Shown here one piece after another: positions 15,926 through 25,074 of a stretch of 38,009 nt of DNA. This DNA is from Candidatus Methanorbis basalitermitum (GTDB lineage: Archaea > Halobacteriota > Methanomicrobia > Methanomicrobiales > Methanocorpusculaceae), in assembly GCA_031287415.1 (NCBI GenBank), contig JAITSY010000012.1, positions 1-38,009 on the forward strand, read 5' to 3'. The translations under genes and the position numbers were made by a program. A model generated the notes under the pieces. That model was given only the letters and a program-made list of their open reading frames with translations, had not been told where the DNA came from and made no database searches. Position 1 is the first letter of the stretch; every line of letters begins with the position of its first letter.

Positions 15926-16380
15926 TCTATCTAATTCATTTCCCGCAGCTGGCGGTGGTTTGTTCCAGCCTTTCCCGTTGGTGGGTGTCGATGCCACGAA
16001 ACTGCTGGACTTTTCTGCGGATACGAGAAAATTATCAGGTTTTGATCTGTGTCCAGACATGCACCTTGGAAAATGCAGGGAGATTTTGCAGCGTATTCCG
16101 CTTCCCGATACCTTTTTTCAAAGAGGGCATGGATGACTAGATTGATGCTGAAGGCGGTTTCCCAATGCAGATGTCTGGTGCGACCGAGGAAATCTGGGAT
16201 GGCAGGTGGTATCTCGGGTTCGTTCTGAGGGACTATTTCAGATCCGATGATTGGTTAGCGGTGAATATGGCGGGGGCGGCGTTTCCTCTTCGACTGCCGA
16301 GAGCTGTTTTCAGACGGCATAGGTTTTTGAGGTTAAATAGACCAGGCATCTTTTCCGACTATCCACGATTGACAGAATAA

Positions 16381-16491
16381 GTTGCATGGTAGCGGAACCC
16401 ACTGGCCATATGCAATGGCTGCAATCTGAAAGATTACAGCGGTGCACGTGTTCCACGTGCAACCCCTGCACACCTCCATAAGAGACGTGCA
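16381..16491. repeat. Hairpin modules A, palindrome, B
   Basis: A diverged module A (GTTGCATGGTAGCGG...CCATATGCAA, 16381-16416) is followed by GCTGCAATCT...AGATTACAGC (about 16420-16441). Next is the palindrome GTGCACGTG-TTC-CACGTGCA (16442-16461), and then module B, TGCAC.CCTC...GAG.CGTGCA (16468-16491). Confidence 0.7.
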
Positions 16492-17015
16492 GCTCACCCC
16501 GCTTTTGCCTTGGCAGGTTCCGCGCCGGCATCATCAAGGGGGTGGTATAATACATAAGGTGGTAAGAGGCCCCAGTATCGGGTAGACACAGGAAAAACAG
16601 CCTTTGGTGCAACAAAGCGAAAACTCGGAAACTGGAAACAGTCGCGCAGAGCTTTACGAACTCAAATCATATATTGAAATTGAACAAAACAAGGAGACAA
16701 AACGAAGAAGATTTTTTTTGGGTATCACCGGAATTACGCAGATTACATCCTGCTATGCGGGATGCGCAGCTGCTGAAACCTCGAAGTACACTTACGAGAA
16801 TGAACTCAATGAGTATTTCCTAAATTCCACACCAGCATGAGTGAGATAAGATGATCAGAAACAAAACTTGCTGATTTCTCGCTTCCCGACGGCAGCAAGG
16901 GGCAAGCAGTGCGTGGAACACGGAAGTACGGTACGAATTGCAAGTAACATGCGACTACAGGATCGCGGAAGGATACAGCCAGTCAGCATACTGTACAGAC
17001 ACCATAACCCGGTGC

Positions 17016-17047
17016 CAATGGGGTGTAGGTACAATGGGGTGTAGGTA
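17016..17047. repeat. Tandem 16-bp direct repeat, two units
   Basis: CAATGGGGTGTAGGTA occurs twice, head to tail with no spacer and no mismatch. It may be a recent slippage duplication inside the repeat-rich interval. Confidence 0.85.
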
Positions 17048-17080
17048 ACTATCCCATAAACTCAGTACACCACTGTAATG

Positions 17081-17188
17081 CCATGCTTTCCAGCATGGGT
17101 TGGCTACAATCGTTCCGCTTGCAGCGCCATTGCAAGGCAGGGAGACAAGTGTCTCGCCAGATGCGCTGTCGTTCCGCTGCCATGCAAC
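17081..17188. repeat. Cluster of hairpins with modules C and half A
   Basis: CCATGCT-TTCC-AGCATGG lies at 17081-17098 and a diverged module C (CGTTCCGCTTGCAGC) at about 17111-17125. The near-perfect hairpin GAGACA-AG-TGTCTC (17142-17155) is followed by GCCAGA. Half of module A ending CCGCTGCCATGCAAC is at 17174-17188. A similar order (module C, ACA..TCTCGCCAGA, module C) recurs at 34370-34480. Confidence 0.7.
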
Positions 17189-17224
17189 TAACAAACTTTG
17201 GAATAGACCCTAACGAATGAAATT

Positions 17225-17790
17225 ATGCGTGAAATAATCAAATCAAACAAATCTACTACCGCAATCCATACCATGAACATGATGGTGGCAGCAGGGATCA
17301 TACTGCTCATTGCCACTTGTGGGCCGACTATGGCGGAATTAAAAAACCCAATCTATCCACCAGACTACACGCCATTTCCGAAAGACGATTGCCCCACAAT
17401 GATGCGATCGGCTGTTAGAGGTTTATGTGGAACGACTACAGCGATTTGGGAGTGCGATGCTATTCCATCGGCATTCTGCCAGACGGTAGCCTTGATTATA
17501 AATACCCCATCCATGAAGGACCCAACACGACCGGCAACCACGTTATCCCGCAGTCTATCTCTACTGCTATGTTGATGGCAACCTCAATACGAAAAATTGG
17601 GAAATCCGAGCACAGGGCGCAGAAACCAACATCGATGCTGACGGCAACGTAAGAAACAGGGGTCATTATGAAAAGGACAAAGAATACCCGTCATCACCTC
17701 CGGGTGGTGTATCCCACCAAGTGGTAGAAAACAGGCAAGACATGGGGCGAAGCTGCAAATGTGTGCCGTACCGCAGAAAACCGCGAACAA
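17225..17790 (+). pseudogene. Frameshifted gene for an unrecognised exported protein
   Basis: Three frame blocks read on in order. The first starts at 17225 with a hydrophobic signal-like segment (MNMMVAAGIILLIATCG) and then AELKNPIYPPDYTPFPKDD. The second (17425 on) reads NDYSDLGVRCYSIGILPDGS and YPIHEGPNTTG. After a shift near 17545 the third reads YLYCYVDGNLNTKNWEI, ADGNVRNRGHYEKDKEYP, ending at TAG near 17792. No family is recognised. Aromatic-rich, Asn/Gly-rich blocks suggest a small extracellular beta-rich protein. At least two frameshifts separate the blocks. Confidence 0.55.
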
Positions 17791-17821
17791 TATAGCGGAG
17801 AGCCTCCAATGATACTCTCAG

Positions 17822-18681
17822 GTGACATTCAGTCCGGCACAGGTTTGCGTCAAAATCGGAAAAACAGGCAAGTCCAAGTGCTGCCTACCGGCAGGCAACA
17901 TGGTTCGTTCATGCCTTCCTCGCGGTGGCCTATATCGCAATGGGTGCGGCTCTTGCGACGATTGGTTCTACCGGTGTTGCAGATATTCTTGGAACAGGCC
18001 TCTCCCAGGTGATTCTTGGTTGTTTGTTCCCGATTGGTTTAATTCTGGTCATTTTCACGGGTGCCGAACTGTTCACCGGTGATGCAATGTTTGCCCCGAG
18101 GGCAGTGTTTCAGGGTCATGCAACGCTGAGGCCTGATATCTCTATGGGTTGTAGTGTACATCGGTAACCTGGTTGGTTCGATCTTTATGGCAGTCCTTGT
18201 CAGTTACGGTCCGTACACTACCCTGGACGCAACAACGGGTGCTCTCGCTGCCACCACATTTGGAACCCGCGCGATTACCATTGCAATAGCAAAGGTTTCC
18301 TACTTCGGTCCGCTGGGCATTCTTTCCGTTTTCCTCAAAGGAATGCTTTGTAACTGGCTCGTGTGCCTTGCTCTGTTCCTCAGTCTTGCCGCCGATGATG
18401 TTATCGGAAAGATGGTCGGCGTCTGGTTCCCGACCATGGCCTTCGTTGTCAGTGGATTTGAACACGGTGTGGCAAACATGTACTTCATCCCAGCAGGCAT
18501 CATCACGAACATGATTGCAAACGGTTCGGCCAACCCCACGATCCTGAACTGGGGTACGATGTGGACGAACAACATCATATGGTCTACGCTGGGAAACATC
18601 GTTGGCGGGGCTGTCTTCATGGCAGTGATCTATTACTACTGCTACAGAACGGAGATCTGTGCACTCTACAAAACCACATGA
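17822..18681 (+). pseudogene. fdhC: Formate/nitrite transporter (FdhC-like), disrupted
   Basis: Blocks in order are FSPAQVCVKIGKTGKSK (GTG start at 17822), WFVHAFLAVAYIAMGAALATIG, GLILVIFTGAELFTGDAMFAP, VYIGNLVGSIFMAVLV, and KGMLCNWLVCLALFLSLAADD to the C-terminus. Together they give a full-length FNT channel of about 280 residues with six spans. The frame is lost twice. A 22-bp stretch at about 17880-17901, with palindrome CTGCC-TACC-GGCAG, is extra. A second shift, with apparent loss of bases, lies at about 18110-18150. An intact FdhC takes up formate for methanogenesis, so another copy elsewhere in the genome would be expected if formate is used. Confidence 0.85.
17880..17901 (+). repeat. 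Small palindrome interrupting fdhC
   Basis: Holds CTGCC-TACC-GGCAG followed by GCAACA. Removing these 22 bases restores a continuous frame from KTGKSK to WFVHAFLAVAYIA, as expected for an insertion. A similar CCTGCC-TGC-GGCAGGG occurs at about 24205-24217. Confidence 0.55.
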
Positions 18682-18786
18682 TATTGCAGAGCTGCGCTTT
18701 CTCAATCCGTCTCCGGTTGTTTTCTTAAGTTGCACCGACGACGACGATACATGGCCAGGCCTTGTTTACTGCTTGCGCAGATACGT

Positions 18787-18815
18787 CGGCGCAACCTCTA
18801 TTAAAGGCGTGCAAC
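18787..18815. repeat. Hairpin module B (diverged)
   Basis: GCGCAACCTC-TATTAAA-GGCGTGCAAC is a weaker version of module B. It sits exactly at the 3' limit of the decayed OB-HD exonuclease gene and may have removed its last codons. Confidence 0.5.
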
Positions 18816-19782
18816 ATCCGCCAGAGATCCCTCTTCTGCCACATAGAAGACAGCGAACTTGCACTATCCGACAGATTAACGAGCCAGGCCTCGGTGATCA
18901 AAGGCATGAGATTCCCATAGACGCCGTGATGTGACTGAACAATGTGGCGATGCTGCAGGAGTTGCGGTACGGAGATAAGATTTTTTTGTACGCATCGATG
19001 AACATGATGCCCATGGCGATGTGCTCAATTAAATTGTCGGTATCGTTTGTTACATAGCTGTAGCCGACTTTGTCGAAGCAGAAAATATTCCCGATGTCAT
19101 GCAGGACTGAACCGGCAATGACCATGTCGCGGTTGATCTCGATCCTGGGCATCGTCTCAACAAAATTCAGGACAATTCTTACAGTCTCGAGCGAGTATTC
19201 GCAGAGACCACCGATGTATTCATGATGGCGGCAGGACATTCGTAGAATCTGTTGTCCATACAGCAGGAGACAAACAGCTGGAGATCACTGTCTGCAATGC
19301 CTGCAACGATCCTCTGAATCTCGACAGCGTTACCGCTGATGTCTGCTGGTGTGAGGAGGACCTCGGTTTCCTACATTGGTCTGAGGAAAACAGGCCCCAT
19401 GAGCAGTGAAGTCAAGAGTATCAGGAGAGTCAAAAAAGACATACAATTTGCCGTTCTGGTTTGTTTTTCCGACGCCGGGTATCGCACACACCATGCCAGT
19501 CTTCATCGCACGGGCTGCTTCGGCAGCTTTGTCGCCGTAGGCCTTGTATTCGAGGATGCCGGTGCGGTCGGCAATCGTCCAGTGGACAAACTGTTCACCA
19601 TGTTTGATGCGGATATCAGAGATCCTGACAAGAAAAAGAGAAAAAACTTCCGTTTCATTCCCATTCAGTTCTGCATAGAGGCTTTTTTCCCATGGATATT
19701 TCCGTAGATAGATATGGAAGGCCGGAAAATAAATAGTTGTAGGCTGGAAATCAACTTCGCAAACCCTCGAAAAAACACGCAT
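18816..19782 (-). pseudogene. YhaM-like OB-fold plus HD-domain 3'-5' exonuclease, frameshifted
   Basis: The OB-fold block (about 19700-19400) reads VFSLFLVRISDIRIKHGEQF and WTIADRTGILEYKAYGDKA. The linker (19375-19240) reads EVLLTPADISGNAVEIQRIV. The HD domain block (19239-18930) contains RHHEYIGGLCEYSLETVRI and AGSVLHDIGNIFCFDK, with the metal-binding HD present. The C-terminal block (from about 18930) reads GNLMPLITEAWLVNLSDSAS. Shifts lie near 19370, 19230 and 18930. The total, about 300 residues, matches YhaM/CBF1-type exonucleases that trim RNA or single-stranded DNA. It lies 58 nt after the TPR-ATPase gene on the same strand. A TATA-like ATTTATTTTC is present near 19725-19735. Confidence 0.75.
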
Positions 19783-19839
19783 GATCTTCTTTGCAGGGGA
19801 CTGGGACTAATCGTAGTACGCGGGTTACGTATAGGCCGG

Positions 19840-22800
19840 TCACCAACTGACCTCCATCACCGCTTTCTCCTCCACCTTCAAGGAGAGGTCATTCTCCGTT
19901 GGCACAAACGCGTACTTATCCATAGGATTGTAGGGGTCATATAATGCACACTTATCCAGAACATCCACAAACTCACGGAGGTAGAGACGCGGTACCACAT
20001 CAACGCGGCCACCAAATCTGCCCGTTACCCGTTCGATCATCGCTCTGGTGAACCGGATCGAGACCCGGGTCTTGTCAACCTCGGAGTATGCCTCGGTGTA
20101 GATCTCGATGACCCTCCGCGAGACCACCTCCAACTTCTTTACATCAAACTTGAGCAGAACTATCTGGGTCTGCATCGGATTAGAAAATCCATCATCGGCT
20201 ATCATACCGATGCGGTCGTACAGCGGAGGCAATGATCTGATGCCTTTTGCACTGTCAAAGAATGCCGGCGTTCCGGCAAACAGGAAGAAGCAGTTCGACA
20301 GCTCATTGCGGTCGATCATATTGCCGGAAGTTAATGTATCCCCTCGCCCTCTGCGGACGGGCGAACACCAGGGCTATCTCCATCTCATCAAAGTTCACGA
20401 GAAGGCCTGCGTAACCTGCCTGCACGATGATGTGCACAAGACCATTCAAGAATGCAAGGGCGTCTCCTTCTGTGACCACTCCTTTGAGTCCCGCCCGCGC
20501 TTTAAACGTTCGTCCAACTGTCTGTTCGCCTGAGATCCAGCCGACCGCTGCCTGGCCTGTGGTGAAGTCTCCTTTGTTGTTTGCCTGATAGTAGGTCCGA
20601 AGCGCCGCCGCAAAACCGGAGTTCGTGCCGCTTACCCGCATCAGCACTGCCTCTATCTCCTTTGCAGTCAGATCGGCAAATGCCGGATCGTTTTCATCTA
20701 TGCCAGTACTGATCAGCCGGTCCTCGATTCCGTAAATCCACGTGTCAATGATACTTTTGAGGGCATGGGTCTCCATCGGTGTCGTAAGGCCTGCGCAGAT
20801 TCTCGCAGACACCGCCTGCAGTTTTTGTGCAGGGCATATCTGGTGAGAGCACCACATGGCTGGTCACAAACTTTGCAGCAAGAGCTATCTCAATCGCACG
20901 CGATATCAGAAATGTCTTGCCTGAACCGTACTCACCGCGGACAAACTTGCAGTCGGCATGCCCAGTCCCGACGAATGCAAGCTGGGAGAGGATAACTTTC
21001 TCCTCGGTTGCAAGGCCCACTGCCAGTCTCCCGAGTCCTGACTCCGGCACCGTTCCACGGCGCAGGGCATTGATAATCGCAACGCTTTCCAGACGGCGTC
21101 CGTCTCGTCCGACCCCATTATTCTCCGGTATAGCCATAAATCTCCCGCGGTCGCCGACGCCACGTTTTTCAATAATTGTCACACCCTTTTCTGAAGCCTT
21201 CATTAAGATGCCATTCATAATGCCGTTTACGCGGCGGGTATTCAGAATAGACCGGAAATCCATCTCGGTTGCCGTGTGATGTTCCCGCAGGAAAGCAACT
21301 ATTTGCTGTTCACGTTCATCGAGATCCAGAAGATTTGCAGCTGGGACAGGCCCTTTTACATCGGCATCAGATTCCAGCCAGACGTTTTTTCCAGAAGTAC
21401 TGGCCTTTCGGCAAGTGCCCGGTCCTTTGTCTGGGCGAGGAGCTGCATGAAATCCTCAACCTTGATGGTCACAGGGTAGCAGGGTATCACGTCAAGGCCG
21501 AACAAGCAATGCCACTTGCACTCCTCGTAATCCTGTCGTTCAAGGGCGTCACCTGCCGCATACAGAAGACCGACAGCGAGCATCTCGCGACCATTGGAGG
21601 AGAGCTTTTCCAGAACAGAGATCAGGCGTGCAAGCACCACCTCCATGACCTTCTGGATACGGTACATGGCTTCTTTACCGCCGAGAACCTCGCCTGCGGC
21701 AAATTCGAGGTCTGCTACGCGAGTGATGTTTGTTAAGATGTAGCGGATGACAGTTTCACACTCACGATCCTGGTCAAGGCGTTTGAGAAATGCTGCATAT
21801 GCAATGCCGCCATGGATGTAGTCAGCACGGTAGGCACGGTAGTACCAGTCCCGTGCCTGCATACAGGCATGGGCTTCTTCGTAGGCGGCACCGATCTGCG
21901 TTAAGCAGACATCGGTCGGATAGGAAGAGAGAAGTACACTGATGACTCCCGCAACCTCTTCTTTGCTGCGGACCGAGTCAAGGAAGGCCTTGAATCGGGT
22001 GATGACCAGCTCCTGCATTGTGCGATCGGCAAACTCGGCATCTTTTCCACACTCCTCAGCTATCAACTGCCGATAGATGATGTTCGCCTCGTCGCGGTTG
22101 CCGGTCCGGAAAACAAGTTCGGCCTCAAGCAGCCAGTAGACTGGATCGGATCTGTTTTGCAGGAGAAGACTGAGTTCATAGCGGGCTGCATCACAATAGC
22201 CAAGAAGCTTTTCGAGCAGGACAAAGGAGAACCGTATCTTGGCGACCTCATCGTCGTCAAGCTGTTCCTCTTCGAAACTGTCGAGAGCTGAACGGTAGGC
22301 GCTTTCGGCAGCTTCAGGGTCAAGAGCCGCAAGAGCTTCCAAGTCGAGACGAAGATACACGATATCGCGGACGATATTCCAGCCGCGGAGGGCGGCGGTC
22401 ATCGCCTTTTGATACTCCTTTGCGGCAAACAGCGCCTCCACATACTCGGGAGAGAATTCGTCTTCGCCGAAGTTCTGGGCATGCAGTGCAGCAGCCTCTT
22501 CCGGCTCACCGACCGCGGTGAGGGTCTGCATGAGTTTTCTGATATCCGTCGGGTTAGAACCGAACCGCACAAGGGTGCGGAGAGAGGGGATGGCGCCGCG
22601 GAGATCATTTTTTCCAGAAGCAGACGTGCGTAGCTTTTGAGTGCCTGGCGGTTCTCCGGATCAAGGATGAGGGCGGTTGCGTACTCGGAGACATCATGTT
22701 CGTCGCTAGTCTTTTCCATGACATCAGCAAGGTAGCTGTGCAGATACGATGATCCTGGCATCAGCTGTATGAGATCGCGGAGCAGAGATCCGGCGGTGTC

Positions 22801-22959
22801 GTACTGGCCGGTCTGGGCATAACTGCGGGCGGCAAGCAGCAGAAGGGCCGGGTCACCCGCTCCGGAGACAAGGCTGATGACATCGGCAAACTTTCCAGCA
22901 TGAAAAAGCTGCATAGCCTGGTCAAGTGCAGGAGCAGGACGGGATAATTCGTTTGCCAT
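19840..22959 (-). pseudogene. TPR-repeat plus DUF2791 (BrxD-like) P-loop ATPase, frameshifted
   Basis: Read as one gene from the ATG at 22959 (MANELSRPAPALDQAMQLFHAGKFADV), this spans about 1,040 residues. Residues 1 to about 530 are TPR-like helical repeats. Residues about 530-1,040 form an ATPase of the DUF2791 type found in BREX BrxD: EREQQIVAFLREHHTATEMDF (winged helix), Walker A RGEYGSGKTFLISRA, VVLSPDMP, LVNFDEMEIAL (Walker B-like), and NCFFLFAGTPAFFDSAKGIR. The frame changes four times: near 22605 and 21390 in A-runs, and near 20835 and 20315. No in-frame product of full length can be made unless the shifts are assembly errors. It lies 4 nt after the DJ-1 gene. I infer the fusion because the reading continues across the A-run shifts; two adjacent genes is the alternative. 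Confidence 0.75.
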
Positions 22960-22963
22960 TGAA

Positions 22964-23476
22964 TCATGCGAGATTTGTGAGGATGGCATCGGCGAATGCT
23001 TGCGAGTCCCGTGGCATTTTTGCGGTGACAACTTTTCCTGCGACGACGACCGGCTCGTTAACAAGGATGGCCCGGTCCAGCTCAAGAATTCGGCGGGATG
23101 CGGGCGTGTCAAAAGCGGTCACGTTTTTTCCGGCAAGAAGTCCGGCTTCTGCGAAGACCACCGGGGCGAGACAGATGGCAGCAGTGAGTTTTCCACTGCT
23201 GCCGATTTTATTTGCGATATCTATCAGCTTTTCACATCTCCAGAGATAGTCCTGACAGCCGATACCGCCGACGACAACAAGCCCGTCATACTCGTCTGGG
23301 CTGACATCATCGAAGGCAAGATCGGACTCGACAATCTCCCCGTGCATGCCATAGCAGGTGCCTTTAATGGTCGAGGCGGTTACGCAGGTTATACCTTTCT
23401 CCTCGAGGGCAGATTTCGGAACAGTGTATTCCTGATCTAAGAACCGGTCTGGAGCTATGGCTAAAAGAATCTTCAT
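22964..23476 (-). CDS. DJ-1/PfpI-family protein
   Basis: 170 residues, intact. The family core is MKILLAIAPDRFLDQEY at the N-terminus, DYDGLVVVGGIG-type (residues about 60-72), and the nucleophile elbow AAICLAPVVFAEAGLL with the conserved Cys near residue 100. PADSRR-type helices and a C-terminal QAFADAILTNL helix follow. Members act as deglycases, proteases or redox-stress chaperones; the exact role cannot be told. It is the only intact gene of the minus-strand cluster that continues into the TPR-ATPase and OB-HD genes. Confidence 0.9.
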   Translation of the reverse strand: MKILLAIAPDRFLDQEYTVPKSALEEKGITCVTASTIKGTCYGMHGEIVESDLAFDDVSPDEYDGLVVVGGIGCQDYLWRCEKLIDIANKIGSSGKLTAAICLAPVVFAEAGLLAGKNVTAFDTPASRRILELDRAILVNEPVVVAGKVVTAKMPRDSQAFADAILTNLA

Positions 23477-23655
23477 GTGTATTTTGTATGGTTGTGGGAG
23501 AGATTAAGGATTTTGGCTCCGACTGACCACTATATTCATATCTGCTCCATCAAAACAAATTACATATCAGTATTGCAGGAGATCACTGCAAAATACATAT
23601 GAAAATTGCATGGAACACCTCTATTGAGGCGTGCAGCTAACGCAAAGATCTCCCC
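23477..23655. other. Intergenic stretch with DJ-1 leader and hairpin module
   Basis: Holds the presumed promoter of the DJ-1 gene (weak TATA-like ATGAATATAG on the minus strand near 23532-23541). A fused half-A/B hairpin module follows at 23606-23637. Confidence 0.45.
23606..23637. repeat. Hairpin module: half A fused to B
   Basis: TTGCATGGAA (the left end of module A) runs directly into CACCTC-TATT-GAGGCGTGCAGC (module B with its first bases lost). It shows that modules recombine or delete internally. It lies just upstream of the deleted DUF4143-type ATPase. Confidence 0.7.
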
Positions 23656-24170
23656 ATGAACCGACACAGATATCACCCGCAACTTGTCCACTGGAAAAGC
23701 CTGCCGTCCAAAAAACCGTTCCTCCTCCGAGATGTCCGTCTGTGTGGAAAAACATGGCTTCTCAAACAGTTCGGTAAAGAACACTTTGCCGACACCGCCT
23801 ACTTCAACTTTGAAGGAGAGAGTCCCTCGCATATGCGAGGAACCATTAACGGAGAATTATGTTCTCGCCGAACTGATCGCGACAAATATCCCGCAGATCA
23901 TTTTCTGGAAGTCTGGCAACCGGGCGAAGGTGGATTTTGTGGTGCTGTTCGGGGTGGCTATTGTTCCTGTCGAAGTCAAGACGGCATAGAACACCCGGCC
24001 AAAAAATCTGGCCCGTTGCCGAGGAGCTGTATCATTCAGCGCTTGCAGTAAAGATAAACCTCTCACGGCTCCGTATAACAAATATGCCGGAGGGAACGCT
24101 GCTGGAACTGCCATTGCCACCCATCTGGCGACTGAATGGATTTGTGAAAGAACTGACCGACACTCCGTAA
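23656..24170 (+). pseudogene. DUF4143/AAA_14-type ATPase remnant with internal deletion
   Basis: The N-terminal block NRHRYHPQLVHWKSLPSKKPFLLR, then CGKTWLLKQFGKEHFADTAYFNFEGE, is the start of the AAA_14 P-loop (Walker A degraded). It jumps at about 23830 to the C-terminal DUF4143 block EPLTENYVLAELIATNIPQI, FWKSGNRAKVDFVVLFG and VPVEVKTA (nuclease-like fold). After another shift it ends with SLARYR-like KINLSRLRITNMPEGTLLELPL. Some 250 central residues are missing. These ATPases are mobile, abundant archaeal genes of unclear role. Confidence 0.8.
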
Positions 24171-24256
24171 ACCAGCAAGGCAACGGAACCTCACCTGCCT
24201 GCGGCAGGGCAGATGCCAGCAGAACAGTCCCTCAACATTCCGCTGCTTCACAAATA
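24165..24256. repeat. Hairpin-module mosaic between two pseudogenes
   Basis: Contains AACCAGCAAGGCAACGGAAC (also at 26207 and, varied, at 7370 and 36397), the palindrome CTGCC-TGC-GGCAG and ATTCCGCTGCTTCAC. It fills the whole gap between the DUF4143 remnant and the restriction-subunit remnant. Confidence 0.6.
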
Positions 24257-24713
24257 TTAGAAGATACTTTTCACGAGGTCCTTTACCTCACCAAAAGGAT
24301 ACACGCAGTTTGATCTCGTATCATTTGTTTCATAAATTATGTAGTAAAGATACTTACTGCCAGCTGTAGTCTGCCAAGTACATCCTAATTTTGCTTTGTC
24401 GTTGCTGTCTTCATTTCGTAGAGGGTCATCCTTTGTATCAATGAGGATTATTTTGCCGCTCTTTGTCTTTACGATGGAGTCCGAGTAGTGGTTAATTAAA
24501 TCCAGTTATGAAGAACTCCTGCTTTTCCAGACTTCTATGCCACCACTCAACATTTTCCAGTGAGGCAATCTCTAATATTACCTTACGTTCGAAAGCGCTC
24601 ATGCTCCCCCTATCTGATAGAGGGATTTTAAGATGTTTTCCTCTCCATTCTGAATGGAAATATTCCAGTTTTAATAAGAAAGTGTGCTTACAGACGAGCT
24701 TTTCCAGAGTCAT
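24257..24713 (-). pseudogene. C-terminal remnant of a type III restriction (Res) subunit, frameshifted
   Basis: The first block (24713-24494) includes ENVEWWHRSLEKQEFFITGF. After one extra A in TTTAATTAA the frame resumes as INHYSDSIVKTKSGKIILID, TKDDPLRNEDSNDKAKLG, and SKYLYYIIYE to the stop at 24257. This is the endonuclease domain at the C-terminus of type III Res/DEAD helicase proteins (D...D-x-K nuclease motif, here SDS..IDTK). The helicase part is absent. The remnant sits just downstream of dispersed-element copy 3, so the deletion ended at or near that element. Confidence 0.8.
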
Positions 24714-24735
24714 TGGGCTATCTGAATTAATTATC

Positions 24736-24841
24736 TGACTTACCAGTTTAAGAGATAATATACAAATGTTTCGTCGTTTTCTATTGAAATAGACAGTTAA
24801 ATTTCATATTTGAAGAACGGTTAAAATTCAAACTGATAATT
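24736..24841 (-). repeat. Dispersed palindrome-TATA element, copy 3
   Basis: The minus strand begins AATTATCAGTTTGAATTTTA, then CCGTTCTTCAAATATGAAAT, TTCAATAGAAAACGACG, the TATA-like TTTGTATATTATC, and TGGTAAGTCAG. It is the most diverged copy: its GGGAAC arm has become TTTAAC, so the palindrome is partly lost. It lies 23 nt upstream of the remaining Res frame. Confidence 0.75.
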
Positions 24842-25074
24842 CTATTATATAATAATAAACAAAATTATTTTTTAATTAAAGATAGATAAATTTTCCCAAC
24901 GGTCGGTCTTTTCGCCGATGCCTCTGTCAAGAGACCAACCGACTCAGTGAAGGCAGGATACAGCTTCGGCTGCAGGTATACATATAAGGGGCCTGCACGA
25001 AGGCGTGGGACTTCTCCAGCGGTGTCATCGGCTACATGACCCTGTGGGCCAAATTGACCCCGGAGGAACAGTGA

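Larger units (their letters stand above)
15927..17224. other. 1.3 kb without an intact gene; probable decayed coding and repeats
   Basis: Plus-strand traces of protein-like sequence (GGLFQPFPLVGVDATKLLDF near 15950-16010; QMSGATEEIWDGRWYLGF near 16168-16222) suggest an unidentified gene broken by stops and shifts. From 16381 on the DNA is made of hairpin modules, a 16-bp tandem repeat and further hairpins. The frame at 16604-16840 has no family features and is left out. Confidence 0.5.

Noticed and set aside
24990-25074. Plus-strand C-terminal-looking segment (AWDFSSGVIGYMTLWAKLTPEEQ-type end)
   Set aside because: Looks protein-like over about 25 codons but has no start, no family and lies in decayed DNA; too little to annotate.
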